Shown here piece after piece: positions 1 to 7,929 of a stretch of DNA of 52,960 bases (its first letter is position 1; each line of letters starts with the position of its first letter). The stretch covers positions 1 to 52,960 of the forward strand of contig NZ_JAAGOH010000029.1 in the NCBI RefSeq assembly GCF_010499455.1, in the 5' to 3' direction. The notes below the pieces were generated by a model. It had not been told where the DNA came from. It did no database searches and saw only the letters and a list, made by a program, of their open reading frames with translations. Made by a program: the position numbers and the translations under genes. Origin of the DNA: Ideonella livida. Lineage in GTDB: Bacteria; Pseudomonadota; Gammaproteobacteria; Burkholderiales; Burkholderiaceae_C.

Positions 1-301
1 CGGAGGCCGGCACCGCGGGCGCGGCCGGGGGGGCGGGCACCGCCGGCGGCGGCTCGGGCCGGGAGGCGGCCGGCTTGCAGCCCAGGGCGGCGTTGGGGTC
101 CCAGTGGCGCAGCTTCTCGGCCTCGGCCGCATCCTGCTCCGGCGTGCGCCGGCCCACCTTGTCCACAAAAGGCACCGGCACCTTGGCGATGTAGAGCGCC
201 ACCCCCAGGGCGATGCCCAAGCCCAGCAGCAGGCCCAGGATCAGGCCGAGCAGGGTGCCGCCGCGCTGCGGGCGGCCGGAGGTGCCGGGGGTGTGGGTCA
301 T
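1..301 (-). CDS. SPOR-type membrane-anchored protein, N-terminal part
   Basis: Reading from 301 leftwards, the protein starts with a short polar N-terminus, then a single hydrophobic segment (about residues 15-40, rich in Leu/Gly/Ala), then KVPVPFVDK, an acidic stretch and a Pro/Ala-rich linker that runs off the window. This is the layout of FtsN-like SPOR proteins: one inner-membrane helix, a periplasmic linker and a C-terminal peptidoglycan-binding SPOR domain. The SPOR domain itself lies beyond the edge. The ATG overlaps the argS stop codon (ATGA), so the two are translationally coupled. An argS-SPOR pair is common in Burkholderiales, which is the main basis for the name. Sure of a coding region; the SPOR assignment is inferred from layout and neighbour. 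Confidence 0.65.
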   Translation of the reverse strand, partial: MTHTPGTSGRPQRGGTLLGLILGLLLGLGIALGVALYIAKVPVPFVDKVGRRTPEQDAAEAEKLRHWDPNAALGCKPAASRPEPPPAVPAPPAAPAVPAS

Positions 302-1998
302 GCAGACTCCGTGGGGGCTTCTCGGCCCATCGATTCGGGCGCGCTCACGCCCAGCAGGGCCAGCGCGTTGCGCAGCACCTGGCGGGTGGCCGCCAGCAGG
401 GCCAGGCGGGCCTGGGCCAGACCGGTGTCCTCCACCAGGAAGCGCTCGGCCGCATAGTAGCTGTGGAAGGCGGCGGCCAGATCGCGCAGGTAGAAGGCCA
501 CGTCGTGGGGCGCCAGCGAGGCGGCCGCGCCGGCCAGCATGCCGGGATACTCGGCCAGCTTCTTCATCAGCGCCTGCTCGGCTGGGGCCACCAGCCGCGA
601 CAGGTCGGCGCCCGCCGGGCTCAGGCCCTTGTCGGCGCCCTGGGCCAGCACCGAGCAGATGCGCGCATGGGCGTACTGCACGTAGAACACCGGGTTCTCG
701 TCGTTCTGCTTCAGGGCCAGGTCGATGTCGAAGGTGAACTCGGTGTCGGCCTTGCGGCTGATGAGGAAGAAGCGCACCGCGTCGCGGCTGGTCCACTCGA
801 TCAGGTCGCGCAACGTCACGTAGCTGCCGGCGCGCTTGCTGATCTTCACCTCGGCGCCGTCGCGCACCACGCGCACCATGGTGTTGAGCACGTAGCTGGG
901 GAAGCCCTGCGGGATGCCCAGGTTCACCGCCTGCAGGCCGGCGCGCACCCGGGCGATGGTGCCGTGGTGGTCGGTGCCCTGGCAGTTGATGCAGGTGGTG
1001 TAGCCGCGCTCGAACTTGGCGATGTGGTACGCCACGTCCGGCAGGAAGTAGGTGTAGTTGCCGTCCGACTTGCGCATGACACGGTCCTTGTCATCGCCGT
1101 AGTCGGTGGACTTCAGCCACAACGCGCCGTCCTGCTCGTAGGTCTTGCCCGAGGCCTGCAGCTTGGCCACGGTGTCGTCCACCCGGCCCGAGGTGTAGAG
1201 GCTGGACTCCAGGTAGTAGCTGTCGAACTGCACGCCGAAGGCCTGCAGGTCCAGGTCCTGCTCGTGGCGCAGGTAGGCCACGGCGAACTGGCGGATGCCG
1301 TCCAGGTCGTCCGGGTCACCTGAGGCGGTGAACTCGCGGTCGTCGGCCTTGACGGTCTTCTTGGCCAGGAAGTCGACGGCGATGTCGGCGATGTAGTCGC
1401 CGTTGTAGGCGCTCTCGGGCCAGCCGGCGTCACCGGGCTTGAGGCCCTTGATGCGGCAGTGCGTCGAGGTGGCCAGGGTGGCGATCTGCACGCCGGCGTC
1501 GTTGTAGTAGAACTCGCGCAGGACGTCGTAGCCCTGGGTCTCGAAGAGGTGGCACAGGCTGTCGCCCAGCGCGCCCTGGCGGGCGTGGCCCACGTGCAGC
1601 GGGCCGGTGGGGTTGGCGGAGACGAACTCCACCATCAGCTTGCGGCCGTTGGCGGGCTGGCGGCCGAAGGCCTCGCCGCCGGCCAGGACCTCGGCCACGA
1701 TGGCCTGCTTGGCGCTGGCCTTCAGACGCAGGTTGAGGAAGCCGGGGCCGGCGATCTCCAGCGCCTCCACCCAGCGCTGGAAGGCGGGCTGCGCCTCCAG
1801 GGCGGCCTTGAGCTGCTCGCCCACGGCGCGCGGGTTGCTGCGCAGCGGCTTGGCCAGCTGCATGGCGGCGGTGATGGCCAGGTCGCCGTGGGCGGCCTGC
1901 TTGGGGTTCTCGAACTGGGGGTTCAGACCGGCGTCGGGCGCCAGCTGGGCCACCACGGCGGCCAGAGCGGCCTGAAGTTCTGCCTGGGCTTGGATCAT
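298..1998 (-). CDS. argS: Arginyl-tRNA synthetase
   Basis: A 566-aa class I aminoacyl-tRNA synthetase that charges tRNA-Arg with arginine in the cytoplasm. The N-terminal Add-1-type domain is followed by the HIGH signature as HVGH in [14 protein letters not shown], then FYYNDAG, both typical of ArgRS. A KMSKS-like element reads VKISKRAG. The C-terminal part has the DALR anticodon-binding fold, with the usual [11 protein letters not shown] segment before it. Length is normal for the bacterial enzyme. I chose the ATG at 1998 (MIQAQAEL), which matches family N-termini; an upstream in-frame start at 2079 would add 27 Arg/Pro-rich residues of no family likeness. It is divergent from the kinase gene and overlaps the SPOR-type gene downstream by an ATGA junction. 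Confidence 0.97.
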   Translation of the reverse strand: MIQAQAELQAALAAVVAQLAPDAGLNPQFENPKQAAHGDLAITAAMQLAKPLRSNPRAVGEQLKAALEAQPAFQRWVEALEIAGPGFLNLRLKASAKQAIVAEVLAGGEAFGRQPANGRKLMVEFVSANPTGPLHVGHARQGALGDSLCHLFETQGYDVLREFYYNDAGVQIATLATSTHCRIKGLKPGDAGWPESAYNGDYIADIAVDFLAKKTVKADDREFTASGDPDDLDGIRQFAVAYLRHEQDLDLQAFGVQFDSYYLESSLYTSGRVDDTVAKLQASGKTYEQDGALWLKSTDYGDDKDRVMRKSDGNYTYFLPDVAYHIAKFERGYTTCINCQGTDHHGTIARVRAGLQAVNLGIPQGFPSYVLNTMVRVVRDGAEVKISKRAGSYVTLRDLIEWTSRDAVRFFLISRKADTEFTFDIDLALKQNDENPVFYVQYAHARICSVLAQGADKGLSPAGADLSRLVAPAEQALMKKLAEYPGMLAGAAASLAPHDVAFYLRDLAAAFHSYYAAERFLVEDTGLAQARLALLAATRQVLRNALALLGVSAPESMGREAPTESA

Positions 1999-2110
1999 GG
2001 GCAGGATTCTAGGAGGCCGCTCCGGCCGGGGGGCGGGCCTGACCCGGGGCGGCCTGCGGATGGTCACAGGCGGACACACCTAAGGCCTGCAGCCTGCCCG
2101 CAACCGGCCG

Positions 2111-3565
2111 ATGAAAGGGGGCCGAACCCGTCATTTCCCGCTTTTCGAGGCCCACCCTGCCGTGAACGCGCCCCTGCCCCGTCTCGACCCCGGCCTGCTG
2201 GAGCCGCTGGCGCGGCGCGAGAACCCGCCCACCGACCTGCCGCTGGACCCGGGTCTGCCGCCGGCGCTGGGCAACTACCAGATCCTGGCCCGCCTGGGTG
2301 AGGGCGCCACCAGCGAGGTGCTGCTGGGCCTGGACCGCTTCCGGCAGCAGCAGGTGGCCATCAAGCGGCTGCGCCCGCACCGGCTGCTCGACGGCGCCGA
2401 GCGCCGCTATGCCGAGCGCTTCTTCGCGGTGGAGGCCACGCTGGTGGGCCGGCTGCAGCATCCCAACTTGGTGCGCCTGCTCGACGCCTTCGAGTCGCCC
2501 GAGGGGCCTTGCCTGGTCATGGAGTACGTGCCCGGCGTCACCCTGCGCCACTTCTGCGATCCCGGGCGGCTGCTGAGCCTGGAGCAGGTGGTGGAGGTGG
2601 GCTTCAAGTGCGCCATGGCCCTGGGCCACCTCTGGCAGCACGGACTGATCCACCGCGACGTCAAGCCAGCCAACATCTTGGTGAGCACCGACGGGCCGGA
2701 CGTGGTGGCGGTCAAGGTCACCGACTTCGGCAGCATGCTCAACTTGTGGGCCGACGTGACGCAGGTGCACCGGGTGGGCACGCTGGCCTACATCGCGCCG
2801 GAGCAGCTCGAGGGCGATCCCCTGGACTGCCGCAGCGACATCTATGCCCTGGCCGCGGTGATGCACCACCTGGTGGCCGGCCGTCCGCCCTTTGACGGCG
2901 CCACGCAGGCCGAGATGCTGCGCAGGGTGGTCAGCGAGCCCGCGCCCTCCTTGCTGGGCGTGCGGCCGGGGGTGACACCCGCGCTGGACGACTGCCTGCA
3001 CCGCGCCCTGTCCAAGGACCGGCGTGAGCGCCACGGCAGCTGGGAGGAATTTGCCCAGGCCCTGGCCGGGCTGATCCGCCATGGCGAGGTGCCGCGCGGC
3101 ACCTTCCAGCGGGTGCTGGACTCCGAGCGCTTCGGCCTGCTGCGGCCGCTGCCCTTCTTCGAGGGCTTCGCCGAGACCTCGCTGTGGGAGGTGGTGCACC
3201 GCGCGCAGTGGCGGCGCTACCCGGCCGGCCGGCGCCTGATGCGCCACGGCGAAACCACCCGGGAGTTCCACGTCATCGTGCAAGGCGAGGTGGAGGTGCT
3301 GCGCGAGGGCCAGACGGTGGCGCACCTGGGCCCGGGCCAGACGGTGGGTGAGATGGCCCTGCTGGCCCCCAGCCCCGCGCTGCGCGAACACCGCGCCGAT
3401 GTGCGGGCCACCCAGACCTGCGTGACCGTGGTGCTGGATCCGGCGGGCCTGGAGCGCCTGGGGCGCGAGACGCGTCATCAGCTCGACCAGGCCTTCATCG
3501 GCGTGCTGGTGCGCCGCCTGCATGCGGCCCATGAGGCGCTGCAACATCCGCGGCAGATCCTCTGA
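2111..3565 (+). CDS. Ser/Thr protein kinase fused to a C-terminal cyclic-nucleotide-binding domain
   Basis: A 484-aa cytoplasmic protein with two domains. Residues ~56-325 form a Hanks-type kinase: glycine loop GEGATSEV (63-70), catalytic Lys85 in VAIK, HRDVKPAN at 181-188, DFG at 205-207 and APE at 229-231. All catalytic residues are present, so it should be active. Residues ~345-460 form a cNMP-binding domain, with GEMALL (413-418) and Arg428 in HRADVRA aligning with the phosphate-binding cassette of CRP-like proteins. No transmembrane helix is seen. The simplest reading is a kinase gated by a cyclic nucleotide or by another ligand of the domain. The domain order is the reverse of eukaryotic PKG. 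The start could be ATG 2111 or GTG 2162; residues before ~55 are low-complexity either way. It is divergent from argS with a 112-bp shared promoter region. Confidence 0.93.
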   Translation: MKGGRTRHFPLFEAHPAVNAPLPRLDPGLLEPLARRENPPTDLPLDPGLPPALGNYQILARLGEGATSEVLLGLDRFRQQQVAIKRLRPHRLLDGAERRYAERFFAVEATLVGRLQHPNLVRLLDAFESPEGPCLVMEYVPGVTLRHFCDPGRLLSLEQVVEVGFKCAMALGHLWQHGLIHRDVKPANILVSTDGPDVVAVKVTDFGSMLNLWADVTQVHRVGTLAYIAPEQLEGDPLDCRSDIYALAAVMHHLVAGRPPFDGATQAEMLRRVVSEPAPSLLGVRPGVTPALDDCLHRALSKDRRERHGSWEEFAQALAGLIRHGEVPRGTFQRVLDSERFGLLRPLPFFEGFAETSLWEVVHRAQWRRYPAGRRLMRHGETTREFHVIVQGEVEVLREGQTVAHLGPGQTVGEMALLAPSPALREHRADVRATQTCVTVVLDPAGLERLGRETRHQLDQAFIGVLVRRLHAAHEALQHPRQIL

Positions 3566-3792
3566 GGACGGGCCGCCACGCCACGGGGCCACCTCTCTCC
3601 CTAGATTGAGGGGTGCACGCCGGTGCACGGCCGCCGCGTGCCAGCCGTTGCAGCGCCAGACCCCCCGCCGATGCCGGGCCCCGGCCTGCGGTGGAGGGGG
3701 GTCACCGGGCTGCCGTATGCTGCGGCGTCCGCAGGCGCGGCGGCCGGTACGGCCGCAGCCCGACCCACACCGTAGTCTCGAGGATGATGTCC

Positions 3793-4095
3793 ATGCACAA
3801 GTTCCTGACCCTGGCCGCGCTGGCCGCCTTCACCCTGGGCGCCCAGGCCCAGCCCGCCTCCGCTCCGGCGGGCAAGACCGGCGAGAAGCCGCACAAGTGC
3901 GTGGCCGAGGCGCAGGCCAAGGGCCTGAGCGGCGACGCCGCCAAGGAGGCCATCAAGGCCTGCCGCGAGGAGAAGAAGGTCAAGGTGGCCGAGCACGCCA
4001 AGAAGAAGGAAGCCTGCGAGGCCGAGGTCAAGGGCCAGGGCCTGAAGGACAAGGAGGCGCTGGCCGCCTTCAAGGCCTGCATGAAGAAGGACTGA
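3793..4095 (+). CDS. Small secreted PsiF-repeat protein (first of two)
   Basis: A 100-aa exported protein. A Sec signal peptide (MHKFLTLAALAAFTLGAQA) ends near residue 19. The mature part holds two repeats of the PsiF type, each Cys-x3-Ala/Val...Gly-Leu-(Ser/Lys)-...-Cys: one from KCVAEAQAKGLSGDAA to AIKACREE and one from ACEAEVKGQGLKDKEA to AFKACMKK. PsiF of E. coli is induced by phosphate starvation and has no known biochemical role; this family likeness is by motif only. The protein is very rich in Lys, Ala and Glu. Three ATGs are clustered at 3784, 3787 and 3793. I prefer 3793, since GAGG lies 9 bases upstream and the signal peptide then has a normal n-region. The next gene begins 5 bases after the stop. 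Confidence 0.85.
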   Translation: MHKFLTLAALAAFTLGAQAQPASAPAGKTGEKPHKCVAEAQAKGLSGDAAKEAIKACREEKKVKVAEHAKKKEACEAEVKGQGLKDKEALAAFKACMKKD

Positions 4096-4100
4096 CCGCC

Positions 4101-4406
4101 ATGCGCAGTACCCTTCGAACGCTGGTGCTGGCCCTGGCCGCCGGCAGTGCCGGCCTGAGCTGGGCCCAGGCCCCGGCCGCCGCCAGCGCCCCTGCCGGCA
4201 CCTGTGAGGAGCAGGCCGCCGCCCGCAAGCTGGCCGGCGCGGCCAAGAACAGCTTCCTGAAGAAGTGCAACGCCGACGGCGCCGGCGCCATGGCCGCCTG
4301 CGAAGGCAAGGCCGCCGAGAAGAAGCTGGCGGGCGCGGCCAAGAACAGCTTCATGAAGAAGTGCCAGGCCGACGCGGCTTCGGCGCCGGCCTCTGCGGCC
4401 AAGTGA
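4101..4406 (+). CDS. Small secreted PsiF-like protein with internal duplication (second of two)
   Basis: A 101-aa exported protein beginning 5 bases after the previous stop, with AAGGA in the end of that gene as ribosome-binding site. The signal peptide runs to about SWAQA (residue 23). The mature part consists of two near-identical units, each with the core KLAGAAKNSF(L/M)KKC preceded by a Cys, then an Ala/Ser-rich tail. The spacing of the paired cysteines and the basic segment resemble the PsiF repeat, so I place it in the same loose family as its neighbour, with less certainty. Near-identity of the units extends to the DNA (see the repeat entries), which suggests recent duplication or gene conversion. 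Function unknown; cotranscription with the first PsiF gene is very likely. Confidence 0.85.
   Translation: MRSTLRTLVLALAAGSAGLSWAQAPAAASAPAGTCEEQAAARKLAGAAKNSFLKKCNADGAGAMAACEGKAAEKKLAGAAKNSFMKKCQADAASAPASAAK
4227..4277 (+). repeat. Internal direct repeat, copy 1
   Basis: A 51-bp unit encoding KLAGAAKNSFLKKCNAD. It recurs almost unchanged at 4323-4373, 96 bp downstream in the same frame, with only a few substitutions. Confidence 0.85.
4323..4373 (+). repeat. Internal direct repeat, copy 2
   Basis: Second copy of the 51-bp unit, encoding KLAGAAKNSFMKKCQAD. The high DNA identity to 4227-4277 shows a duplication inside the gene. Confidence 0.85.
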
Positions 4407-4428
4407 AGCCCTGCTAAGACGCCCGTGC

Positions 4429-4447
4429 GCCGCGGTTGAACCGCGGC
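4429..4447. terminator. Palindromic hairpin between convergent genes
   Basis: GCCGCGGTTGAACCGCGGC is a perfect 9-bp inverted repeat around one central base, in the 95-bp gap between the second PsiF-like gene (+) and the FIST-like gene (-). There is no T tract, so it may act as a bidirectional terminator or an mRNA 3'-end stabiliser. The hairpin is certain; the role is inferred from position. Confidence 0.5.
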
Positions 4448-4501
4448 CGGGTGGCGCCCTGCAGGCGCTCCCCTGCCTGCGGGCGGGCGCCGGCCCCGGG
4501 C

Positions 4502-5494
4502 TCAGCGCACCCGCAGGACCACCAGGGTCTGGTTGAGCAGCTGGTAGGCGATCTCGCCGAACGTCACCGGGCCCTGCAGGCCACCGATGGACTTGCCCTG
4601 CAGCTCCCCGAACACGAAGTTCAGGATGCAGTTGCAGCTCATCACCAACCCGTCGGGAGACAGGGCGGCCAGACGCTCGCGGAAGGCCTGGGCATAGTCG
4701 GGCACCGGCCGGGCCACGTGGTAGTCCACGCCGGAGAACACCGGCGCATACAGCTGCACCGTGCCCGCCGCCGCGTCCACCGACTGGAACGAGACGTTGA
4801 CGTGCGCACCGGCAAAGTCGCCCACCAGCGGCAGGCGGCCGTGGTCCAGGCCCTGCTCGGCCAGCCAGTCCGAGAGCCGGCGGCGCTGGCCCCCGATCTC
4901 GCACTCGCCCACCTGGAAGCCGGTCTGCTCAAAGCGCAGCACCGGTCCGTCACCCGGCTCGAAAATGTTGACAATCTCCAGGTCTGCCAGCCGGTCGGGC
5001 GGCAGGCCGATGTGGGCCACCACGGCCCGGTCCTCATGGGCCGAGGCGTCGTGCCCGTCGAAGACCTTGGGTGTGACGCGGCCCAGGTCATTGAGGTGCA
5101 CGCCGGCGATCCAGCCCACGGTGGGCTTGAGGAAGGCCTCGGGGTAGCTGGCGGCCTCCTGCGCAAAGCGGCGGTGGGTGTCCGAGCCCGCCGGCAGGAT
5201 GGTCAGGGCCACACCGTTGTCGGCCGTGGCCGCGGTGATGGACGCCAGCTCATGGGCGGCGTAGCTGGCCACCCGGACTTCGCCCAGACCGGTCAGGTCG
5301 GTGGCAAAGAGCAGGGCGCCGTCTTCCACCACCGTGCCGCCACCGGCAGCCATGAAGTACGGGATGGTGCCACCCACCCAGTTGCCCGCAGGCAGCTGGC
5401 GCAGGGCCGATTCAGGGCCGGCCAGGGCCAGGGCGCGACCGGCCCGGATCAGTTCCGCCGCGGCCGCAGGGGTGATCAGTTCATTCATCGTCAA
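4502..5494 (-). CDS. FIST-like (DUF6976-type) protein of unknown function
   Basis: A 330-aa protein with no signal peptide or membrane helix. The N-terminal half contains WVGGTIPYFMA and GLGEVRVASYAAHEL; the C-terminal half contains FSGVDYHVARPVPDY and ends with a Cys-rich CNCILNF block followed by GPVTFGEIAYQLLNQT. The order 'paired cysteines, Glu, then Gly-Glu-Ile-Ala' resembles the end of FIST C domains, the ligand-sensing domains found in signalling proteins, and I believe it corresponds to the family called DUF6976, from memory only. The ATG at 5494 has GGAGA about 9 bases upstream. It follows the 71-aa gene by 12 bp, so the two probably form a transcription unit. No enzyme motif is recognised. 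Confidence 0.8.
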   Translation of the reverse strand: MTMNELITPAAAAELIRAGRALALAGPESALRQLPAGNWVGGTIPYFMAAGGGTVVEDGALLFATDLTGLGEVRVASYAAHELASITAATADNGVALTILPAGSDTHRRFAQEAASYPEAFLKPTVGWIAGVHLNDLGRVTPKVFDGHDASAHEDRAVVAHIGLPPDRLADLEIVNIFEPGDGPVLRFEQTGFQVGECEIGGQRRRLSDWLAEQGLDHGRLPLVGDFAGAHVNVSFQSVDAAAGTVQLYAPVFSGVDYHVARPVPDYAQAFRERLAALSPDGLVMSCNCILNFVFGELQGKSIGGLQGPVTFGEIAYQLLNQTLVVLRVR

Positions 5495-5506
5495 GGTCTC
5501 CAGCGG

Positions 5507-5722
5507 TCAGATCAGGGTGAGCTGCTGCACTTCGGCGGCCAGCACCTTTTCCCATTTGGTGAAGAAGGCGTGGATCTCCGCGGCCTTGACGGGCAGGGAA
5601 TCGGCGCTGCGCTCCAGGCGCTTGGTGAGCAGCTGGGTGCCCAGGTGCTGGGTCCTGAGCTGGGCCAGGCCACCATTGGCCAGGCGCTGCCAGCAGGGGT
5701 GCTGGGGGGATGGAACAGGCAT
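5507..5722 (-). CDS. 71-aa small protein of unknown function
   Basis: A 71-aa protein, predicted soluble and helical. It begins MPVPSPQHPCWQRL and has a mixed basic/hydrophobic body with AEIHAFFTKWEKVLAAEV near the C-terminus. GGAG lies 8 bases before the ATG at 5722, a good ribosome-binding site, and the next gene (FIST-like) begins only 12 bp after its stop. Spacing, Shine-Dalgarno and protein-like composition support a real gene over a chance reading frame. I do not recognise the family. By context it may be a partner or regulator of the FIST-like protein. Confidence 0.65.
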   Translation of the reverse strand: MPVPSPQHPCWQRLANGGLAQLRTQHLGTQLLTKRLERSADSLPVKAAEIHAFFTKWEKVLAAEVQQLTLI

Positions 5723-5852
5723 GTGGAAAACTCCGGAACCGCCCGCCGTGCTGGCGGGATGCCAGGCTTATCGGCCACCTTCAGTGCTGGTTAAACGAAC
5801 CCTCACGGGTATGGGGATCCAGACTTTCCCTGAGCCGATGCCGGGCCGCAGC

Positions 5853-7142
5853 TCAGCGCCGACCGAACATCATCTGCCGGGCCAGCAGGCCCTTGAGCGG
5901 CGGTAAGGCCTGCAGCGCCGCCAGGCCCAGGCCGCGGGCCGCCCCCAGGCCGGGCCAGGACCAGGTGAAGCTGCGCGCCAGGAAATCGGTGGTGGCGATG
6001 AGGCCCCAGCGGTCAGGGGCCCGCTCCCAGGCCACCCGGCGCAGGGCAGCGTCCAGGTCGGGCGCCCCGCGCAGGCTGCGCACCAGGCTCACCGCATCGC
6101 GCAGGCCCAGGTTCAGGCCCTGGCCGGCCACCGGGTGCAGGGTCTGGGCGGCGTTGCCGATGCGCACCGTGCGGCCGCTGACCAGGCTGGCCTCGGCGTT
6201 CAGGCCCAGGGCGAAGGCCTTGAGCGGGCCCACCGCCCGCAGCCGGCCAGCCTCGGGCGGCAGCAGGCTGGCCAGCACATGCCGGCGCTGGGCCTCGTCC
6301 AGCGCCGCCACCGGGTCGTCGTCGCAGGGCACGCACCACACCAGCGAGGCGCGCCGGCAGCCGTCGGGCGCCCCCGGGGCCGCAGGCGGCAAGGGCAGCA
6401 GGGCCACCGGCCCCTGGCGGGTGAAACGCTCGAAGGCACAGCCCGCCGGGGCCTCGCCCTCCAAGGTCACGGTGCCCACCCAGGCGGTTTGCCGATAGTC
6501 GTGGCGCACGGCCTTGCGGGACTGGTCGGCGAACACACCGCCCTCGGCGATCACCGCCAGGTCGAAGGCCTCCGCCACGCCGGCGTCCACCTCCACCCCG
6601 CCGCCGGGCAGCGGCTTGAGGCCCTGCACCGGCTGACCCAGGCGCAGCACATGGCGCCCGGCGCTGGCAGCGGCCACCGCCGCCCAGGCCGCCTGCAGCG
6701 GCGCCACCAGCTGGCCATAGCTCAGCACCGCCCCCAGCTGGGCCACCCCCTGCTCGGCAGCGGTCAACCGCACCTCCGGGCGCAGCCCCCGGGCCAGGGG
6801 CTGCAGCAGGCCGGGCAGGTCCGTCGGCAGGGAGAAGGTGGGCGGGGCCTGGGAGACATGCACCTCGGTGATGGGCTGGGCCTGGGCCTCGGGCCAGACA
6901 CCCAGCTGGCGCAGCAGCTGCACACTGCCCAGCGACAGGGCCAGGGTGCGCGGGTCTGCGCCCACGTCCTTGTCCGCCGGACGGGCGTCAAACACCGTCA
7001 CCTGGGCCTGTGGCCACTGGCGGGCGGCCAGCAGCGCCAGGGCCAGGCCCACCGGGCCGGCGCCCACCACCGCCAGGCGCAGCGGGGGCGGGGGCTGGCG
7101 GGCGTCTTGCGCAGCCGAAGTGGGGTCAGTCGCATCGGTCAT
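5853..7142 (-). CDS. ubiH: UbiH-family FAD-dependent ubiquinone hydroxylase
   Basis: A 429-aa flavoprotein monooxygenase of the UbiH/UbiF/COQ6 group, which adds ring hydroxyls in aerobic ubiquinone synthesis at the inner membrane. The N-terminal Rossmann motif is VVGAGPVGLALAL, followed by an acidic residue after VTVF. The C-terminal block RIGNAAQTLHPVAGQG then NLGLRDA is the flavin ribityl-binding signature and is especially close to UbiH itself. The central DG motif reads IAEGG, with Glu where most members have Asp, a mild deviation. GGAGG sits 7 bases before the ATG at 7142. The upstream protease gene is on the same strand 100 bp away. Which ring position is hydroxylated cannot be told from sequence alone. 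Confidence 0.9.
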   Translation of the reverse strand: MTDATDPTSAAQDARQPPPPLRLAVVGAGPVGLALALLAARQWPQAQVTVFDARPADKDVGADPRTLALSLGSVQLLRQLGVWPEAQAQPITEVHVSQAPPTFSLPTDLPGLLQPLARGLRPEVRLTAAEQGVAQLGAVLSYGQLVAPLQAAWAAVAAASAGRHVLRLGQPVQGLKPLPGGGVEVDAGVAEAFDLAVIAEGGVFADQSRKAVRHDYRQTAWVGTVTLEGEAPAGCAFERFTRQGPVALLPLPPAAPGAPDGCRRASLVWCVPCDDDPVAALDEAQRRHVLASLLPPEAGRLRAVGPLKAFALGLNAEASLVSGRTVRIGNAAQTLHPVAGQGLNLGLRDAVSLVRSLRGAPDLDAALRRVAWERAPDRWGLIATTDFLARSFTWSWPGLGAARGLGLAALQALPPLKGLLARQMMFGRR

Positions 7143-7242
7143 GGTGAGGCCTCCAGGAAGAACTGGCAGCCCGGACGGGCCACCGGCAGATGGGAAAACG
7201 AGGTGGTGGACAGGCTGTGGACAAGGGGGCGGCGGCCGCGTG

Positions 7243-7737
7243 TCAGCGCTCAGGCTCGATGCGCAGCACGCCGTCGCGCTGGCTGAAATGCAGGCGGCCC
7301 AGCACGTCCATGCCCAGCAGTGGGCTGTCCAGCGCGGGCAGCACCACCACCGGCAGGCGCTCCAGGCGCACGCCGCCCTGCAATGTCAGGTCCACTTGGC
7401 TCAGCCAGCCGCGCACCCGCCCACCGGCGGTGTCGGACTGTGTCTGGGCCCCTCGGGGCAGGCCCAGCGCCAGGGCCAGGGACTCGGGCAGGGCGGTACG
7501 GGTGGCGCCGGTGTCCACCAGGAAGTCCACCGCCTGACCGCCGATGTGACCGGGCCAGTGGAAGTGACGGTCGGGGCCGCGCTGCAGGGCGATGCCGCCC
7601 TGGGGATCGACCTGCACACGCGGGCGCTGGCGCTCGGCCAGCCAGGCCTGCACGCCCAGGAACAAGGCGGTGCCCAGGACAAGCCAGAGCGTGACGATCT
7701 TCCAGGTGCGGGGCAAGGCTTGAGGCGGTGCGGACAT
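7243..7737 (-). CDS. Membrane-anchored retropepsin-like aspartic protease
   Basis: A 164-aa protein with one N-terminal transmembrane helix (about residues 12-32) and a single-domain retroviral-type aspartic protease fold. The catalytic motif FLVDTGATRTALP has Asp75, and the second signature of these folds appears as LLGMDVLGRL near the C-terminus. It matches the bacterial family of clan AA proteases with an N-terminal anchor (the TIGR02281 type). Retropepsins work as dimers, so the active site would form between two copies, presumably facing the periplasm. Start alternatives are ATG 7737 and ATG 7749; neither has a clear ribosome-binding site. It is divergent from the SPFH operon. Substrate unknown. 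Confidence 0.88.
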   Translation of the reverse strand: MSAPPQALPRTWKIVTLWLVLGTALFLGVQAWLAERQRPRVQVDPQGGIALQRGPDRHFHWPGHIGGQAVDFLVDTGATRTALPESLALALGLPRGAQTQSDTAGGRVRGWLSQVDLTLQGGVRLERLPVVVLPALDSPLLGMDVLGRLHFSQRDGVLRIEPER

Positions 7738-7821
7738 GGCGCGCACCATGCCATGAAACGGCCAGGCCTGTGGCCACCGGGGTGAGCCCGGCACGGCGCG
7801 CGGCGGCAGCGCCACGCCCCA

Positions 7822-7847
7822 CCGCGGACGTGGGGTGGCGTCCGCGG
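7822..7847. promoter_or_regulatory. Inverted repeat in divergent promoter region
   Basis: Arms CCGCGGAC (7822-7829) and GTCCGCGG (7840-7847) are separated by 10 bp, in the 192-bp region between the protease gene (-) and the SPFH gene (+). Size and spacing suit a dimeric regulator, but in DNA this GC-rich chance remains possible. Confidence 0.35.
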
Positions 7848-7929
7848 CGCCCCCCCCTATGATGGCCGGCGCCGGTGACGCGCCCCGCGCCGCCGGCTTG
7901 CGCATTCCCAACGCCGCAGGAGGCAGCCC

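Noticed and set aside
3701-4904. A 400-codon minus-strand frame over the PsiF-like genes
   Set aside because: It is the antisense shadow of genes with signal peptides, clear repeats and good ribosome sites; its peptide is Arg/Ala/Gly low-complexity.
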